Positions 37,612 to 45,708 of a stretch of DNA of 64,000 nucleotides are shown in pieces. Numbering within the stretch: the stretch's first letter is position 1; the number at the start of each line of letters is the position of its first letter. The DNA lies in contig NZ_CP046266.1 of NCBI RefSeq assembly GCF_009720625.1, positions 1,621,501-1,685,500 of the forward strand, written 5' to 3'. The notes beneath the pieces were generated by a model. The model was not told the DNA's origin. It ran no database searches and saw only the letters and a program-made list of their open reading frames with translations. Position numbers and translations under genes: made by a program. The DNA comes from Metabacillus sediminilitoris (lineage in GTDB: Bacteria > Bacillota > Bacilli > Bacillales > Bacillaceae).

Positions 37612-39018
37612 TTACGCTGCCTCAGGGTCTGGGTTTTTACCGCCGCCATTTCTTTCATTGAGATCCGCGACAATTTTTTTATACAATTCATCTGTTAAAT
37701 TGTAGAAGAAGAATAAGATAATCAATGCCAGAATGTTAAGCACTGCAGGGGCAACGAACATTAATCCTTTGAGACCAAGCAGTGTTTCAGCAGATTGCTG
37801 GACGTTTGGGACGTATCCAATTATTCCTAGCGCAACCCCTGGGATGAAACCAGCAAGTGCTTGCGCAAACTTACGGAAAAAGCTGTATGAAGAATAAACA
37901 ACACCTTCAGTACGTTCCCCAGCATTCCATTCGTGATAATCAACGGAATCTGCAATCATTACCCATGGTAGGCCAAGTGCAAATGCTAATCCAAAGCTTC
38001 CAATTGAAAAGGCAATTAAGAATGTTGTTATATCTGTTGGTAACATAAAGTTAACGACATCGGAAACGATTCCAATTAAAAGACCAAGAATAAATGTTTT
38101 CTTTTTCCCAATTCTTTTTACAAGTGCAGGGATAAACATAGAACCAACAATCGCTAGTCCAATACTTAAGAATGTAAGGATGGACATCAGACCTGGATTA
38201 TTCAAGTTATATTCTAGATAGTATAACTGAACAGCTGTACGAAGATTCGTCGCTGCAATCATGAACAATGATGCCAAACAAAGGACAATTAAAGGTCTAT
38301 TTGATAACAATGATTTAAATAAAGTTGATAACGGAATTTTTTCTTTTTTCGGTGCACGAACAATGTTTTCTTTTGTATTTCGATAACAAATGAAATGGAA
38401 CAGTACACCAAGAATTGACATAATCGAAATGGCAACAATGTATCCGGTTTCTTGAGTTTCAAATTGTAAGACGATCGGAATCACGACAATACCAGAAATG
38501 AAAAGGGCTGTTTGACTGCCGATTGCTCGAAATGATCCAAGTGAAGCACGATCAACAGGATCTTGTGTCATTGCTGCAGATAGAGAACCATATGGAATGT
38601 TAACGATTGCATAAGCAAGTCCAAATAACATGTAAGTCACAAAAGCCCATACAATTTTTCCTAAATCAGAAAAGTCTGGAGCTAAAAAAGAGATAACAGT
38701 CATTATCGCTAGAGGAATCGTTCCCCATAAGATAAATGGTCTGAATTTACCACGTTTTCCAATATTTGTCCTTGAATCAACAAACGCCCCGACACTTGCA
38801 TCTGCAAACGCATCAAATATTTTTGAGATTAGAAATACCAAACCTCCCCAGAATGCAGAGATTCCTAAAACATCTGTGTAAAACTTCAACAGATACAATT
38901 GGCCCATATCGAACATGAGACCGTTTCCAACATCACCAAAACCATAGGAGATTTTTTCTTTTAAGCTAAGTTTTTTGTAGCTTGTTGTTGCTTTTTCCGC
39001 TACTGCTGGTGAACTCAT
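37612..39018 (-). CDS. GPH-family sugar:cation symporter (MelB/UidB/XynP-like)
   Basis: A 468-residue, 12-helix transporter of the glycoside-pentoside-hexuronide family. Its start KEKISYGFGDVGNGLMFDMGQLYLLKFYTDVLG is the family signature (landmarks GFGDVGN and FYTDV), and SVGAFVDSRTNIGKRGKFRPF follows at about residue 75. It probably imports an oligosaccharide, xyloside or glucuronide with sodium or protons. It is divergent from a TRAP operon with a cre site, two-component system and GH3 enzyme, which suggests a joint locus for plant glycosides or uronides. The substrate is unknown. GGAAAGGAAGCG lies upstream of the start. Confidence 0.88.
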   Translation of the reverse strand: MSSPAVAEKATTSYKKLSLKEKISYGFGDVGNGLMFDMGQLYLLKFYTDVLGISAFWGGLVFLISKIFDAFADASVGAFVDSRTNIGKRGKFRPFILWGTIPLAIMTVISFLAPDFSDLGKIVWAFVTYMLFGLAYAIVNIPYGSLSAAMTQDPVDRASLGSFRAIGSQTALFISGIVVIPIVLQFETQETGYIVAISIMSILGVLFHFICYRNTKENIVRAPKKEKIPLSTLFKSLLSNRPLIVLCLASLFMIAATNLRTAVQLYYLEYNLNNPGLMSILTFLSIGLAIVGSMFIPALVKRIGKKKTFILGLLIGIVSDVVNFMLPTDITTFLIAFSIGSFGLAFALGLPWVMIADSVDYHEWNAGERTEGVVYSSYSFFRKFAQALAGFIPGVALGIIGYVPNVQQSAETLLGLKGLMFVAPAVLNILALIILFFFYNLTDELYKKIVADLNERNGGGKNPDPEAA

Positions 39019-39339
39019 AACATCGCTTCCTTTCCTATATTAATTCAAGTAATCCCTTTCAAAAAAAGTAATCCTTTTCAAAAGACAATTTTATTTGTTT
39101 ATTAAACTAACTAATTACGGTAAACTAAGAATATCACCTTCGACATTATTCGTCAATTACGAATTTGTTATAAAAATATCATGTAATAAACCGAAGAAAT
39201 GTCCGGGTGTGATAAGTATTTTTGTAGATGAGAAGGAAGATTTATTTAAAGTTAACATACGAATATCTAAAAAAATCACAAGTTTTTCTAAAAAACCTAA
39301 TATTCAAAAGTGATAGAAACGTCTATACAATTAAGTCAT

Positions 39340-39353
39340 TGGAAACGTTTTCT
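39340..39353 (+). promoter_or_regulatory. Candidate cre (CcpA) site before the TRAP operon
   Basis: TGGAAACGTTTTCT fits the cre consensus and lies 25 bases upstream of the dctQ start, where bound CcpA could block transcription. Confidence 0.55.
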
Positions 39354-39377
39354 TTTTGGGGAAGGAGGAAGATTCAC

Positions 39378-39875
39378 GTGAAGGTTATGATAAAGATCGC
39401 GAAGTTTATTGATAACGTTTTTGAAAAATTTGCACTTGTTTCTCTCGTCGCTTTAGTTCTCGTCGTGACAACACAGGTTATGACTCGTAAATTATTTAAC
39501 TTTGTTTTTTTCTGGTCAGAAGAAGTAACCTTGCTGCTTCTTGCATGGTTTGCCTTAATGGCCATTGCGATCGGGTTTCGTGAGAGTATCCATTTAGGAA
39601 TTGATTCGTTTACAAATCTTTTTCCGAAAATGGTTAATAAAATGCTAGATAAAGTCATTAGTGTGAGTATCTTTGCCTTTGGATTATATCTAGTTATTCA
39701 AGGTTGGGACTTTACGGTGTTAATGTTTGAATCAACACTCCCGGCAACGAAACTGCCAAGCAGTGTGACGTATCTTGCAATGCCAATAACTGGAATTATG
39801 ACTTGCGGGTATGCGATTTTACAATTTTTCAATATTGATACATCACGGTATAAGGACTTAGAGGAGGGTTTATAG
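39378..39875 (+). CDS. TRAP transporter small permease (DctQ)
   Basis: A 165-residue membrane protein with four hydrophobic segments. FFWSEEVTLLLLAWFALMAIAIGFRESIHLGID is the DctQ signature (landmarks FWSEEV and GFRES). It couples the binding protein to the large permease. GTG 39378 is chosen since GAAGGAGG lies nine bases upstream; the open frame runs further back to 39228 without a ribosome site. It ends two bases before the DctM ATG, followed by DctP, so the order is Q-M-P. Confidence 0.9.
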   Translation: MKVMIKIAKFIDNVFEKFALVSLVALVLVVTTQVMTRKLFNFVFFWSEEVTLLLLAWFALMAIAIGFRESIHLGIDSFTNLFPKMVNKMLDKVISVSIFAFGLYLVIQGWDFTVLMFESTLPATKLPSSVTYLAMPITGIMTCGYAILQFFNIDTSRYKDLEEGL

Positions 39876-39876
39876 G

Positions 39877-41172
39877 ATGGATACGAGCACTATCGCAATC
39901 ATCATTTTACTTGTCAGTTTTGTATTGCTCATACTACTTCGGTTTCCAATTGCCTTAACACTCATTATCTCGTCATTGCTAACGGTGATTTATTTAGATG
40001 TACCGTGGGCAGTTATTGGTCAGCAAATGACACAGGGGATGAATTCCTTTTCATTGCTCGCCATTCCTTTTTTTATTCTAACTGGACAAATAATGGGTGA
40101 GGGTGGCCTAGCCCTTCGCATTGTAAATTTAGCCCGATTATTAGTTGGCAGAGTCCGCGGCGGATTAGCAATGGTCAACAGTGTTGCTTCCTTGTTTTTT
40201 GGGAATATTTCCGGATCTGCTGTTGCGGATGTTTCATCAGTTGGTTCAGTTATGATTCCAATGATGAAAAAGCAAGGGTATGAAGCAGATTACTCAGTTG
40301 GGGTAACAATTGCTTCGGCGATACAAGGGGTGGTTGTTCCACCTAGCCATAATTTGGTGTTATATTCGTTAGCTGCTGGTGGCGTTTCCATCGCAAGCTT
40401 GTTTATGGCGGGGATCGTTCCAGGTGTGATTATGTTAATTTCCCTCATGATTACGGCATATATCATTGCAAGAAAACGAGGCTATCAAAAAGCAGAACCT
40501 GTACCTAAAGCGGAAATTGGCGGTATTTTACTCCATGGGATTTTATCATTAAGTCCCGCAGTTATCATCCTTGGCGGGATTTTAAGTGGATGGTTTACAG
40601 CAACTGAGTCAGGTGCACTCGCATGTTTATATTCTTTTATTCTAGCTTTTGGTATCTACAGAGAAGCTCCATTAAAGAGTATTGGGAAAATATTAATCAG
40701 AACAATGAAAACGGTTGCGATGGTCTTTTTCTTAATTGCTGCTTCTGCTGCCTTTGGATGGATTTTAGCTTATTTACAAGTACCTGCAATGGTGACGGAT
40801 TTATTTTTAACGATTTCTGATAATCCGCTTATCATTTTATTGATTATCAATATATTATTGTTGCTGCTAGGGGCACCGATGGATATGGCGCCGATGATTT
40901 TAATTATGACACCAATTCTCCTTCCAGTCGTGACGAGCTTTGGTATGGATCCAGTTCATTTTGGAATCGTACTCATTTTGAATGCTGGAATAGGGTTATT
41001 AACACCGCCGGTTGGGACAGTCTTGTTTGTTGGCTGTGCAATTGGGAAGGTTTCCATTCAACAAGGTACGAAAGCAATGCTTCCATTTTTCTATGCTTTA
41101 TTAATTGTCTTGTTAATTATCACTTATATTCCTGAGGTTGTGATGTGGCTTCCAAATATGCTAGCCAAATAG
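39877..41172 (+). CDS. TRAP transporter large permease (DctM)
   Basis: A 431-residue permease with 12 or so membrane segments. FFGNISGSAVADVSSVGSVM and the second-half LTPPVGTVLFVGCAIGKVS are family motifs. It is related to the DctM at 417-1712 in length and layout, so the two TRAP systems may handle similar solutes. It starts two bases after dctQ and is followed by the binding protein after 48 bases. Energy comes from an ion gradient, not ATP. Confidence 0.93.
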   Translation: MDTSTIAIIILLVSFVLLILLRFPIALTLIISSLLTVIYLDVPWAVIGQQMTQGMNSFSLLAIPFFILTGQIMGEGGLALRIVNLARLLVGRVRGGLAMVNSVASLFFGNISGSAVADVSSVGSVMIPMMKKQGYEADYSVGVTIASAIQGVVVPPSHNLVLYSLAAGGVSIASLFMAGIVPGVIMLISLMITAYIIARKRGYQKAEPVPKAEIGGILLHGILSLSPAVIILGGILSGWFTATESGALACLYSFILAFGIYREAPLKSIGKILIRTMKTVAMVFFLIAASAAFGWILAYLQVPAMVTDLFLTISDNPLIILLIINILLLLLGAPMDMAPMILIMTPILLPVVTSFGMDPVHFGIVLILNAGIGLLTPPVGTVLFVGCAIGKVSIQQGTKAMLPFFYALLIVLLIITYIPEVVMWLPNMLAK

Positions 41173-41220
41173 CTTTAGGAATCGGTGGTTTAATTATAAA
41201 AAATAAAGGGGTGTCTTAAC

Positions 41221-42243
41221 ATGAAAAAAAGAAAGTTTACAGGATTGCTTGCTACAGTTTTAATGGCTGGCACATTATTGGCTGCTTGTGGAAATGAAAA
41301 AACATCAGAACCAGCAGAAGGCTCTGATGCAAAAAAACCAGAATTTACGTTTCGCTTGGCGGATAATCAGCCAGCAGATTATCCAACGGTTATTGGGGAC
41401 AAGAAATTTGCTGAATTAGTTAATGAGCGAACAGATGGACGTATAAAAATTGAAGTATTTCCATCTGCACAGCTTGGTGACGAGAAATCTGTATTAGAGC
41501 AAGTACAGTTAGGGGCAATTGATTTTACTAGAATAAATGCTAGTCCATTAGCTGAGTTTAATGATCAGTTCTCAGCACTTAACCTTCCATATGTATTCGA
41601 TAGTGAAGAACATTTATGGAATTTCCTTGAAGGGGAAGCAGGAAAAAAACTTCTTACAGATCTTGAGCAATCAAAAATGCGAGGTTTAGCTTATTATGAT
41701 TCAGGATCACGTAATTTTTATTCAACAAAGCCATTAAATAGTATTGAAGATTTAAAAGGGCAAAAAATTCGTGTACAGCAAAGTAAAATTAATATTGATT
41801 TAATTGATTCTCTAGGAGCCAGCGCTACACCAATGCCATATGGTGAAGTGTTCAGTGCCTTGCAAACAGGAATTATTGATGGAGCGGAAAATAATTTACC
41901 AAGCTTAGATTCATCCAACCACTATGAAGAAGCAAAAACAATCATCATGGACCATCACCAACGTATACCTGAGGTATTGTTAATGAGTAAGGCAACTTGG
42001 GATAAACTATCAGAAGAAGATAGAGAGATTATTCAACAAGCCGCAACTGATTCAGTTGAAACGCAAAAAGAAGCATGGGATAAGCTGGAAAAAGAATCAG
42101 AGAAAAAATTAAAAGATGCCGGTGTTAAATTCATAGAAGTAGAAGATAATACACCATGGAAGGAAGCTGTTCAACCTGTATTAGATAAATACGGAAAAGA
42201 TTACAAAGAAGTCTTGGACGCAATCGATGAAGCACGGCCATAA
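41221..42243 (+). CDS. TRAP solute-binding lipoprotein (DctP)
   Basis: A 340-residue extracytoplasmic binding protein. The N-terminus has a lipoprotein signal with lipobox LLAAC and Cys23 as the anchored residue, followed by a flexible EKTSEPAEGSD linker. The conserved Arg in DSGSRNFYSTKPL probably binds a carboxylate, and TGIIDGAENN is typical of DctP proteins for uronates or other sugar acids. It delivers solute to the DctQM pair encoded upstream. GGGGTG precedes ATG 41221. The solute is unknown; a uronate or aldonate is the best guess from context. Confidence 0.93.
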   Translation: MKKRKFTGLLATVLMAGTLLAACGNEKTSEPAEGSDAKKPEFTFRLADNQPADYPTVIGDKKFAELVNERTDGRIKIEVFPSAQLGDEKSVLEQVQLGAIDFTRINASPLAEFNDQFSALNLPYVFDSEEHLWNFLEGEAGKKLLTDLEQSKMRGLAYYDSGSRNFYSTKPLNSIEDLKGQKIRVQQSKINIDLIDSLGASATPMPYGEVFSALQTGIIDGAENNLPSLDSSNHYEEAKTIIMDHHQRIPEVLLMSKATWDKLSEEDREIIQQAATDSVETQKEAWDKLEKESEKKLKDAGVKFIEVEDNTPWKEAVQPVLDKYGKDYKEVLDAIDEARP

Positions 42244-42321
42244 AAAAAGGGAAACGTCTTGACCGGCTTATGACACCAGTAGATAGACTCGAAACAAAGG
42301 TAAAATGTAACCTTTTCTAAT

Positions 42322-42475
42322 TTATCCCATACTTAACGAGCAGTAAAACCCCACCTCTAGATTCGGGGAGAAATAAAGAAGATAGGAGTTTAATAACTGA
42401 CCGTAAAGACTAAATAAGTCTTGATATCCATCAGTGGGATGAAGAAAACCCCCACTGATGGTAGTCTCGCTTTAT
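42322..42475. repeat. Nested-hairpin repeat, family 2, copy B (decayed)
   Basis: The order of blocks matches copy A at 15067: TTTATCCC, CGAGCAGTAAAACCCCACCTC, ACTGACCGTAAAG, then CCATCAGTGGG paired with CCCACTGATGG and GTAGTCTCGCTTTATA. The last hairpin is intact, while the first nested stem has lost pairing at several positions. Confidence 0.7.
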
Positions 42476-42484
42476 AAAAACTAG

Positions 42485-42524
42485 ACCTGCTCGGTAATAG
42501 GAACATATACCGGGTAGGTTTTTT
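42485..42524 (+). terminator. Terminator of the TRAP operon
   Basis: ACCTGCTCGGTA pairs with TACCGGGTAGGT over 12 bases with two G-U pairs, followed by TTTTTT. It separates dctP from the sensor kinase gene. Confidence 0.8.
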
Positions 42525-42575
42525 CCGTTAAGATGATGAGCAAAAGGAGAAATCAATGTTAGGGAAGGGCGAACA

Positions 42576-44411
42576 ATGAACTTAAAAAGAAGAAAAATTA
42601 TCGAATTTATTGAACAATACTTATTATTAAAAAATCGCTCATTTATGACAAAGCTTTTTGTTTTCTCCAGTTTATTGATCATTATTCCGGTTTCTTCAGT
42701 AGGGATTATATCATACCAACGTTCAGCATTTGAGTTGGAAGAAGAAGTAAGGCAATCCAGCCATCAAGTAATTGAGCAGGTAGAGACTCATTTTGAATAT
42801 TATCTACAAGATTTTGAGATTACTAGTTTGAAGATTATCAATTCTCCCATTGTCAACCATCTTCTTCAAATAGATGAAGATAAACAGAACGAAAATGTGA
42901 AAGAGACACTTCGGGATTTTTTGAAGACTCAGGAATATTCAAGAGCAGATATTTCAAATATCACGATTCTTTCCGATACTGGACTTGTAATTGATACACT
43001 CGGGACTGAAAACTATTACCCAGCTTCCAACATACAGGAAGAATATTGGTATTCATCTGTTCCAAATCAATCAATGTCGATGATCGTGAGTAGAACGATA
43101 AAATTAAAAGATAAAGAAGAGCCAGTCATTTCACTCGTCAGGCGCTTATATAATCCACATACATTACAGCCGGTGGGCATGCTTGTCATTGATATAAACT
43201 TCAGAAGAATCGAAGAAATTGCAAAAAAAGTAACAATTAGTAAAAGTGGACAATTTTTTATCATGGATGCAAAAGGACATTATGTCTATCATCCCGATTA
43301 TTCAAAGTTAGGGCAAAAAGCTGAACATAAACTTCTTTCGAAATGGAAAGCTGGAGATAGTGGTACGAAAATCTTACAAAATGAACAAAGAGACTTCATT
43401 ACCTATACACATTCTCCAAACCTTGGCTGGACGTATTTTACAGCTGTATCATACCGTGATTTAACAGAAGGAATTCGTCAAATTGGCCAAGCAATTTCGT
43501 GGACCATTGTGATCTCTCTACTCGTAGCTTACCTGCTTGGATATGGTTTTGCGAAAACGTTAATTCGTCCCATTCGTCGTCTTCAGCATTTTATGAAAGA
43601 TGTCGAAATCGGCAATCTTGATGGAAGAGTCGTCGTGGAATCAAGAGATGAAATTGGTCAGTTATCAGAAAGTTTTAATCATGTGGTGGGAAAACTATCC
43701 CATTTGATTGAGGAGGTCTATTTTTCAAAATTAAGGGAAACAGAAATGTCGCTTAGTCAAAAAGAAATTGAATTAAAGATGCTGCAATCACAAATGAACC
43801 CGCACTTTTTATATAATTCTCTCGAAACGATAAGAGGGATGGCTTTAGAAGAAAACAAAGAAAATATCGCCATGATGTCATCTTCACTTGGCAAGCTGCT
43901 TCGCTATAATCTGAAAAATGATTCTGCTACTGTATGCTTTGCTGAAGAAATGAAATTTTGCGAGATTTATTTACAAATTCAAAAGGTTCGTTTTGAGGAC
44001 CGTTTTGAACATACATGGGATATACCGACATGGGCAATAAGGCTTCTGGTTGTGAAATTTTCTCTGCAACCCATCGTTGAAAACTGCTTTGTTCACAGTA
44101 TGGGTAACAATGTAAGGAAAATTAAAATTTTTATTACTGCATTCCGAATGTCCGAATCTACCTTTGTCATACAAGTTACAGATAATGGGGTAGGTATTCG
44201 AAAGGACACCGTCCATGAAATCACAAAGAAGATGGACTTAATGACAACGTCTAATAATGGAATGCACATCGGTCTGATCAATGTCCACCAACGAATTAGG
44301 CATCTATTTGGGGCCGATTACGGAGTCTCGATTGAAAGTAAACAAGGAGTCGGAACAACCGTAAATTTACATTTGCCTATTTTAGATAAAGGCTCTGTTA
44401 ATGCTAATTGA
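42576..44411 (+). CDS. YesM-type sensor histidine kinase
   Basis: A 611-residue membrane kinase of the LytS/YesM class. It has a membrane helix at about 25-50, an extracytoplasmic dCache-like sensor (about 50-300), a second helix at 305-328, a HAMP domain (RPIRRLQHFMKDVEIGNLDGR), and a kinase core with phospho-histidine His410 in QMNPHFLYNSLE. The ATP-binding site shows VENCFVHS and DNGVGI. Such kinases sense extracellular sugars or sugar acids, sometimes with the binding protein. The partner regulator is encoded 173 bases downstream, separated by a repeat copy. It probably controls the TRAP operon or the GH3 gene. Confidence 0.92.
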   Translation: MNLKRRKIIEFIEQYLLLKNRSFMTKLFVFSSLLIIIPVSSVGIISYQRSAFELEEEVRQSSHQVIEQVETHFEYYLQDFEITSLKIINSPIVNHLLQIDEDKQNENVKETLRDFLKTQEYSRADISNITILSDTGLVIDTLGTENYYPASNIQEEYWYSSVPNQSMSMIVSRTIKLKDKEEPVISLVRRLYNPHTLQPVGMLVIDINFRRIEEIAKKVTISKSGQFFIMDAKGHYVYHPDYSKLGQKAEHKLLSKWKAGDSGTKILQNEQRDFITYTHSPNLGWTYFTAVSYRDLTEGIRQIGQAISWTIVISLLVAYLLGYGFAKTLIRPIRRLQHFMKDVEIGNLDGRVVVESRDEIGQLSESFNHVVGKLSHLIEEVYFSKLRETEMSLSQKEIELKMLQSQMNPHFLYNSLETIRGMALEENKENIAMMSSSLGKLLRYNLKNDSATVCFAEEMKFCEIYLQIQKVRFEDRFEHTWDIPTWAIRLLVVKFSLQPIVENCFVHSMGNNVRKIKIFITAFRMSESTFVIQVTDNGVGIRKDTVHEITKKMDLMTTSNNGMHIGLINVHQRIRHLFGADYGVSIESKQGVGTTVNLHLPILDKGSVNAN

Positions 44412-44425
44412 TCTTTATTGCACTA

Positions 44426-44563
44426 TGTTGATTGGAACTAGATACGTGAGACTCCTGCTTAGAATAGCGAGTCAAAGGGAGACCCCACAGCGCATGGCAC
44501 CGAGGAGACTCCCGGACCGCCCGCTGAAAGCGACGCCTCTCGCTGCAATCAACAGACAAGTTT
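44426..44563. repeat. Dispersed palindromic repeat, family 1, copy 3
   Basis: Ends TGTTGATTGGAAC and GCAATCAACAGACAAGTTT are inverted. The core has GAGTCAAAGGGAGACCCC and GAGACTCCCGGACCGCCCGC, near identical to copy 1. It lies in the gap between the kinase and response-regulator genes of one two-component system. Confidence 0.8.
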
Positions 44564-44599
44564 AGCAGAGCTTAGATAAAGAAAGTGAAGTGGAATATG

Positions 44600-45364
44600 A
44601 TGGAAAAGATCTTATTAGTAGATGACGAAAGATGGGTTCGTACAGCACTTAAGTGGTCGATCAATAAACTAAATCTTCCATTACAAGTTGTCCATGAATG
44701 TAAGAATGGATTGGAAGCCCTTGATTGGATCAAACATCATGATGTGGATTTAGTATTAACCGATATTAGGATGCCAATAATGGATGGGCTTATGTTTGTG
44801 AAAGAGCTTGAAGCATTAAAAGAAAAACCTGATGTTATTGTTATTAGTGTTCATGATGAATTTCAATTTGTCCAAAAGGCACTGCGCAGCGGAGTAATAG
44901 ATTATTTGCTCAAGCCTGTTGAAGATGATGACTTAAAAATTTGCCTCGATAAGTGGCTTGATAAACGAAAACAAGTGATTGAGCAAAATGATCCTCCACG
45001 ATATAAAGAAGAACTTGATTCATCAACGATAGAACGAGTATTAGCATATATCGAAAAAACGCCGTTATCACAGATCACACTCAAAGATGTAGCGAAAAAT
45101 GTCCACATGAATCCAAGTTATTTAAGCCAATTATTCAAACAGCAACTAAACAAAAAATTTGTTGATCATATAACAGAACTTCGCATTGAGGAAAGCAAAA
45201 GGTTATTGCTGTCCACTTCATTAAGATTATCTGAAATTGCCGATCGTGTCGGATATTCTGATTTAGCTTATTTTAGTAACAATTTTAAAAAGATAGCCGG
45301 GTGCTCTCCATCGGAATTTCGGAAATCACGGGCTGGAGATCCACTAGTAAAAAGCAAATACTAA
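44600..45364 (+). CDS. YesN-type AraC response regulator
   Basis: A 254-residue regulator with a receiver domain (DDE at 8-10, phospho-acceptor Asp55 in LVLTDIRMP, Lys in LLKPVEDDD) and a C-terminal AraC-type double helix-turn-helix (MNPSYLSQLFKQQLNKKF, then IADRVGYSDLAYFSNNFKKI). It lacks the long middle region of many YesN proteins. The ATG at 44600 gives a natural receiver start; GTG 44585 and ATG 44597 are possible. It pairs with the YesM-type kinase upstream and probably activates carbohydrate genes nearby. Confidence 0.92.
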   Translation: MEKILLVDDERWVRTALKWSINKLNLPLQVVHECKNGLEALDWIKHHDVDLVLTDIRMPIMDGLMFVKELEALKEKPDVIVISVHDEFQFVQKALRSGVIDYLLKPVEDDDLKICLDKWLDKRKQVIEQNDPPRYKEELDSSTIERVLAYIEKTPLSQITLKDVAKNVHMNPSYLSQLFKQQLNKKFVDHITELRIEESKRLLLSTSLRLSEIADRVGYSDLAYFSNNFKKIAGCSPSEFRKSRAGDPLVKSKY

Positions 45365-45378
45365 TAGAGGGTGAGGGA

Positions 45379-45414
45379 GGAGTTTAGTCGTAAGACTATT
45401 GACTCCTTTTTTTT
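45379..45414 (+). terminator. Terminator of the two-component operon
   Basis: GGAGT/ACTCC and inner AGTC/GACT form a two-part stem, followed by eight T residues. Confidence 0.8.
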
Positions 45415-45492
45415 GATTCTTAAAAAAACACAAAAAAACCTAAAAAATACAACTATTGGTTAGTTTCCTCTTGAATATATAATAACGTTAAT

Positions 45493-45506
45493 TGGAAGCG
45501 CTTACC
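45493..45506 (+). promoter_or_regulatory. Candidate cre site 1 upstream of the GH3 gene
   Basis: TGGAAGCGCTTACC fits the cre consensus well. A second candidate lies at 45675, and both precede the same GH3 gene. Confidence 0.6.
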
Positions 45507-45674
45507 TATAAATTTCTATTGTCAGAAGATAAATACTAAAGAAAACTATGAATTGACTTTACTGAATATTTAGAAATTGTAAATTGTTTATATCATTCCT
45601 AAGACAAGTATGACAGGTGCAAATTTCTATTTATTAAGGGAGGTGGTTTTGTTCGATTCAGATTTAGAGTTTAA

Positions 45675-45688
45675 TGTAAGCGTTTAAT
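45675..45688 (+). promoter_or_regulatory. Candidate cre site 2 upstream of the GH3 gene
   Basis: TGTAAGCGTTTAAT matches the cre core and lies only 20 bases before the GH3 start, a position suited to a roadblock. Confidence 0.6.
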
Positions 45689-45708
45689 TTACAAAGGGGA
45701 GGAAAAAA

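Noticed and set aside
39095..39377. Upstream extension of dctQ and the 72-residue frame before it
   Set aside because: No ribosome site until GAAGGAGG at 39361, and the added residues do not fit the DctQ N-terminus.
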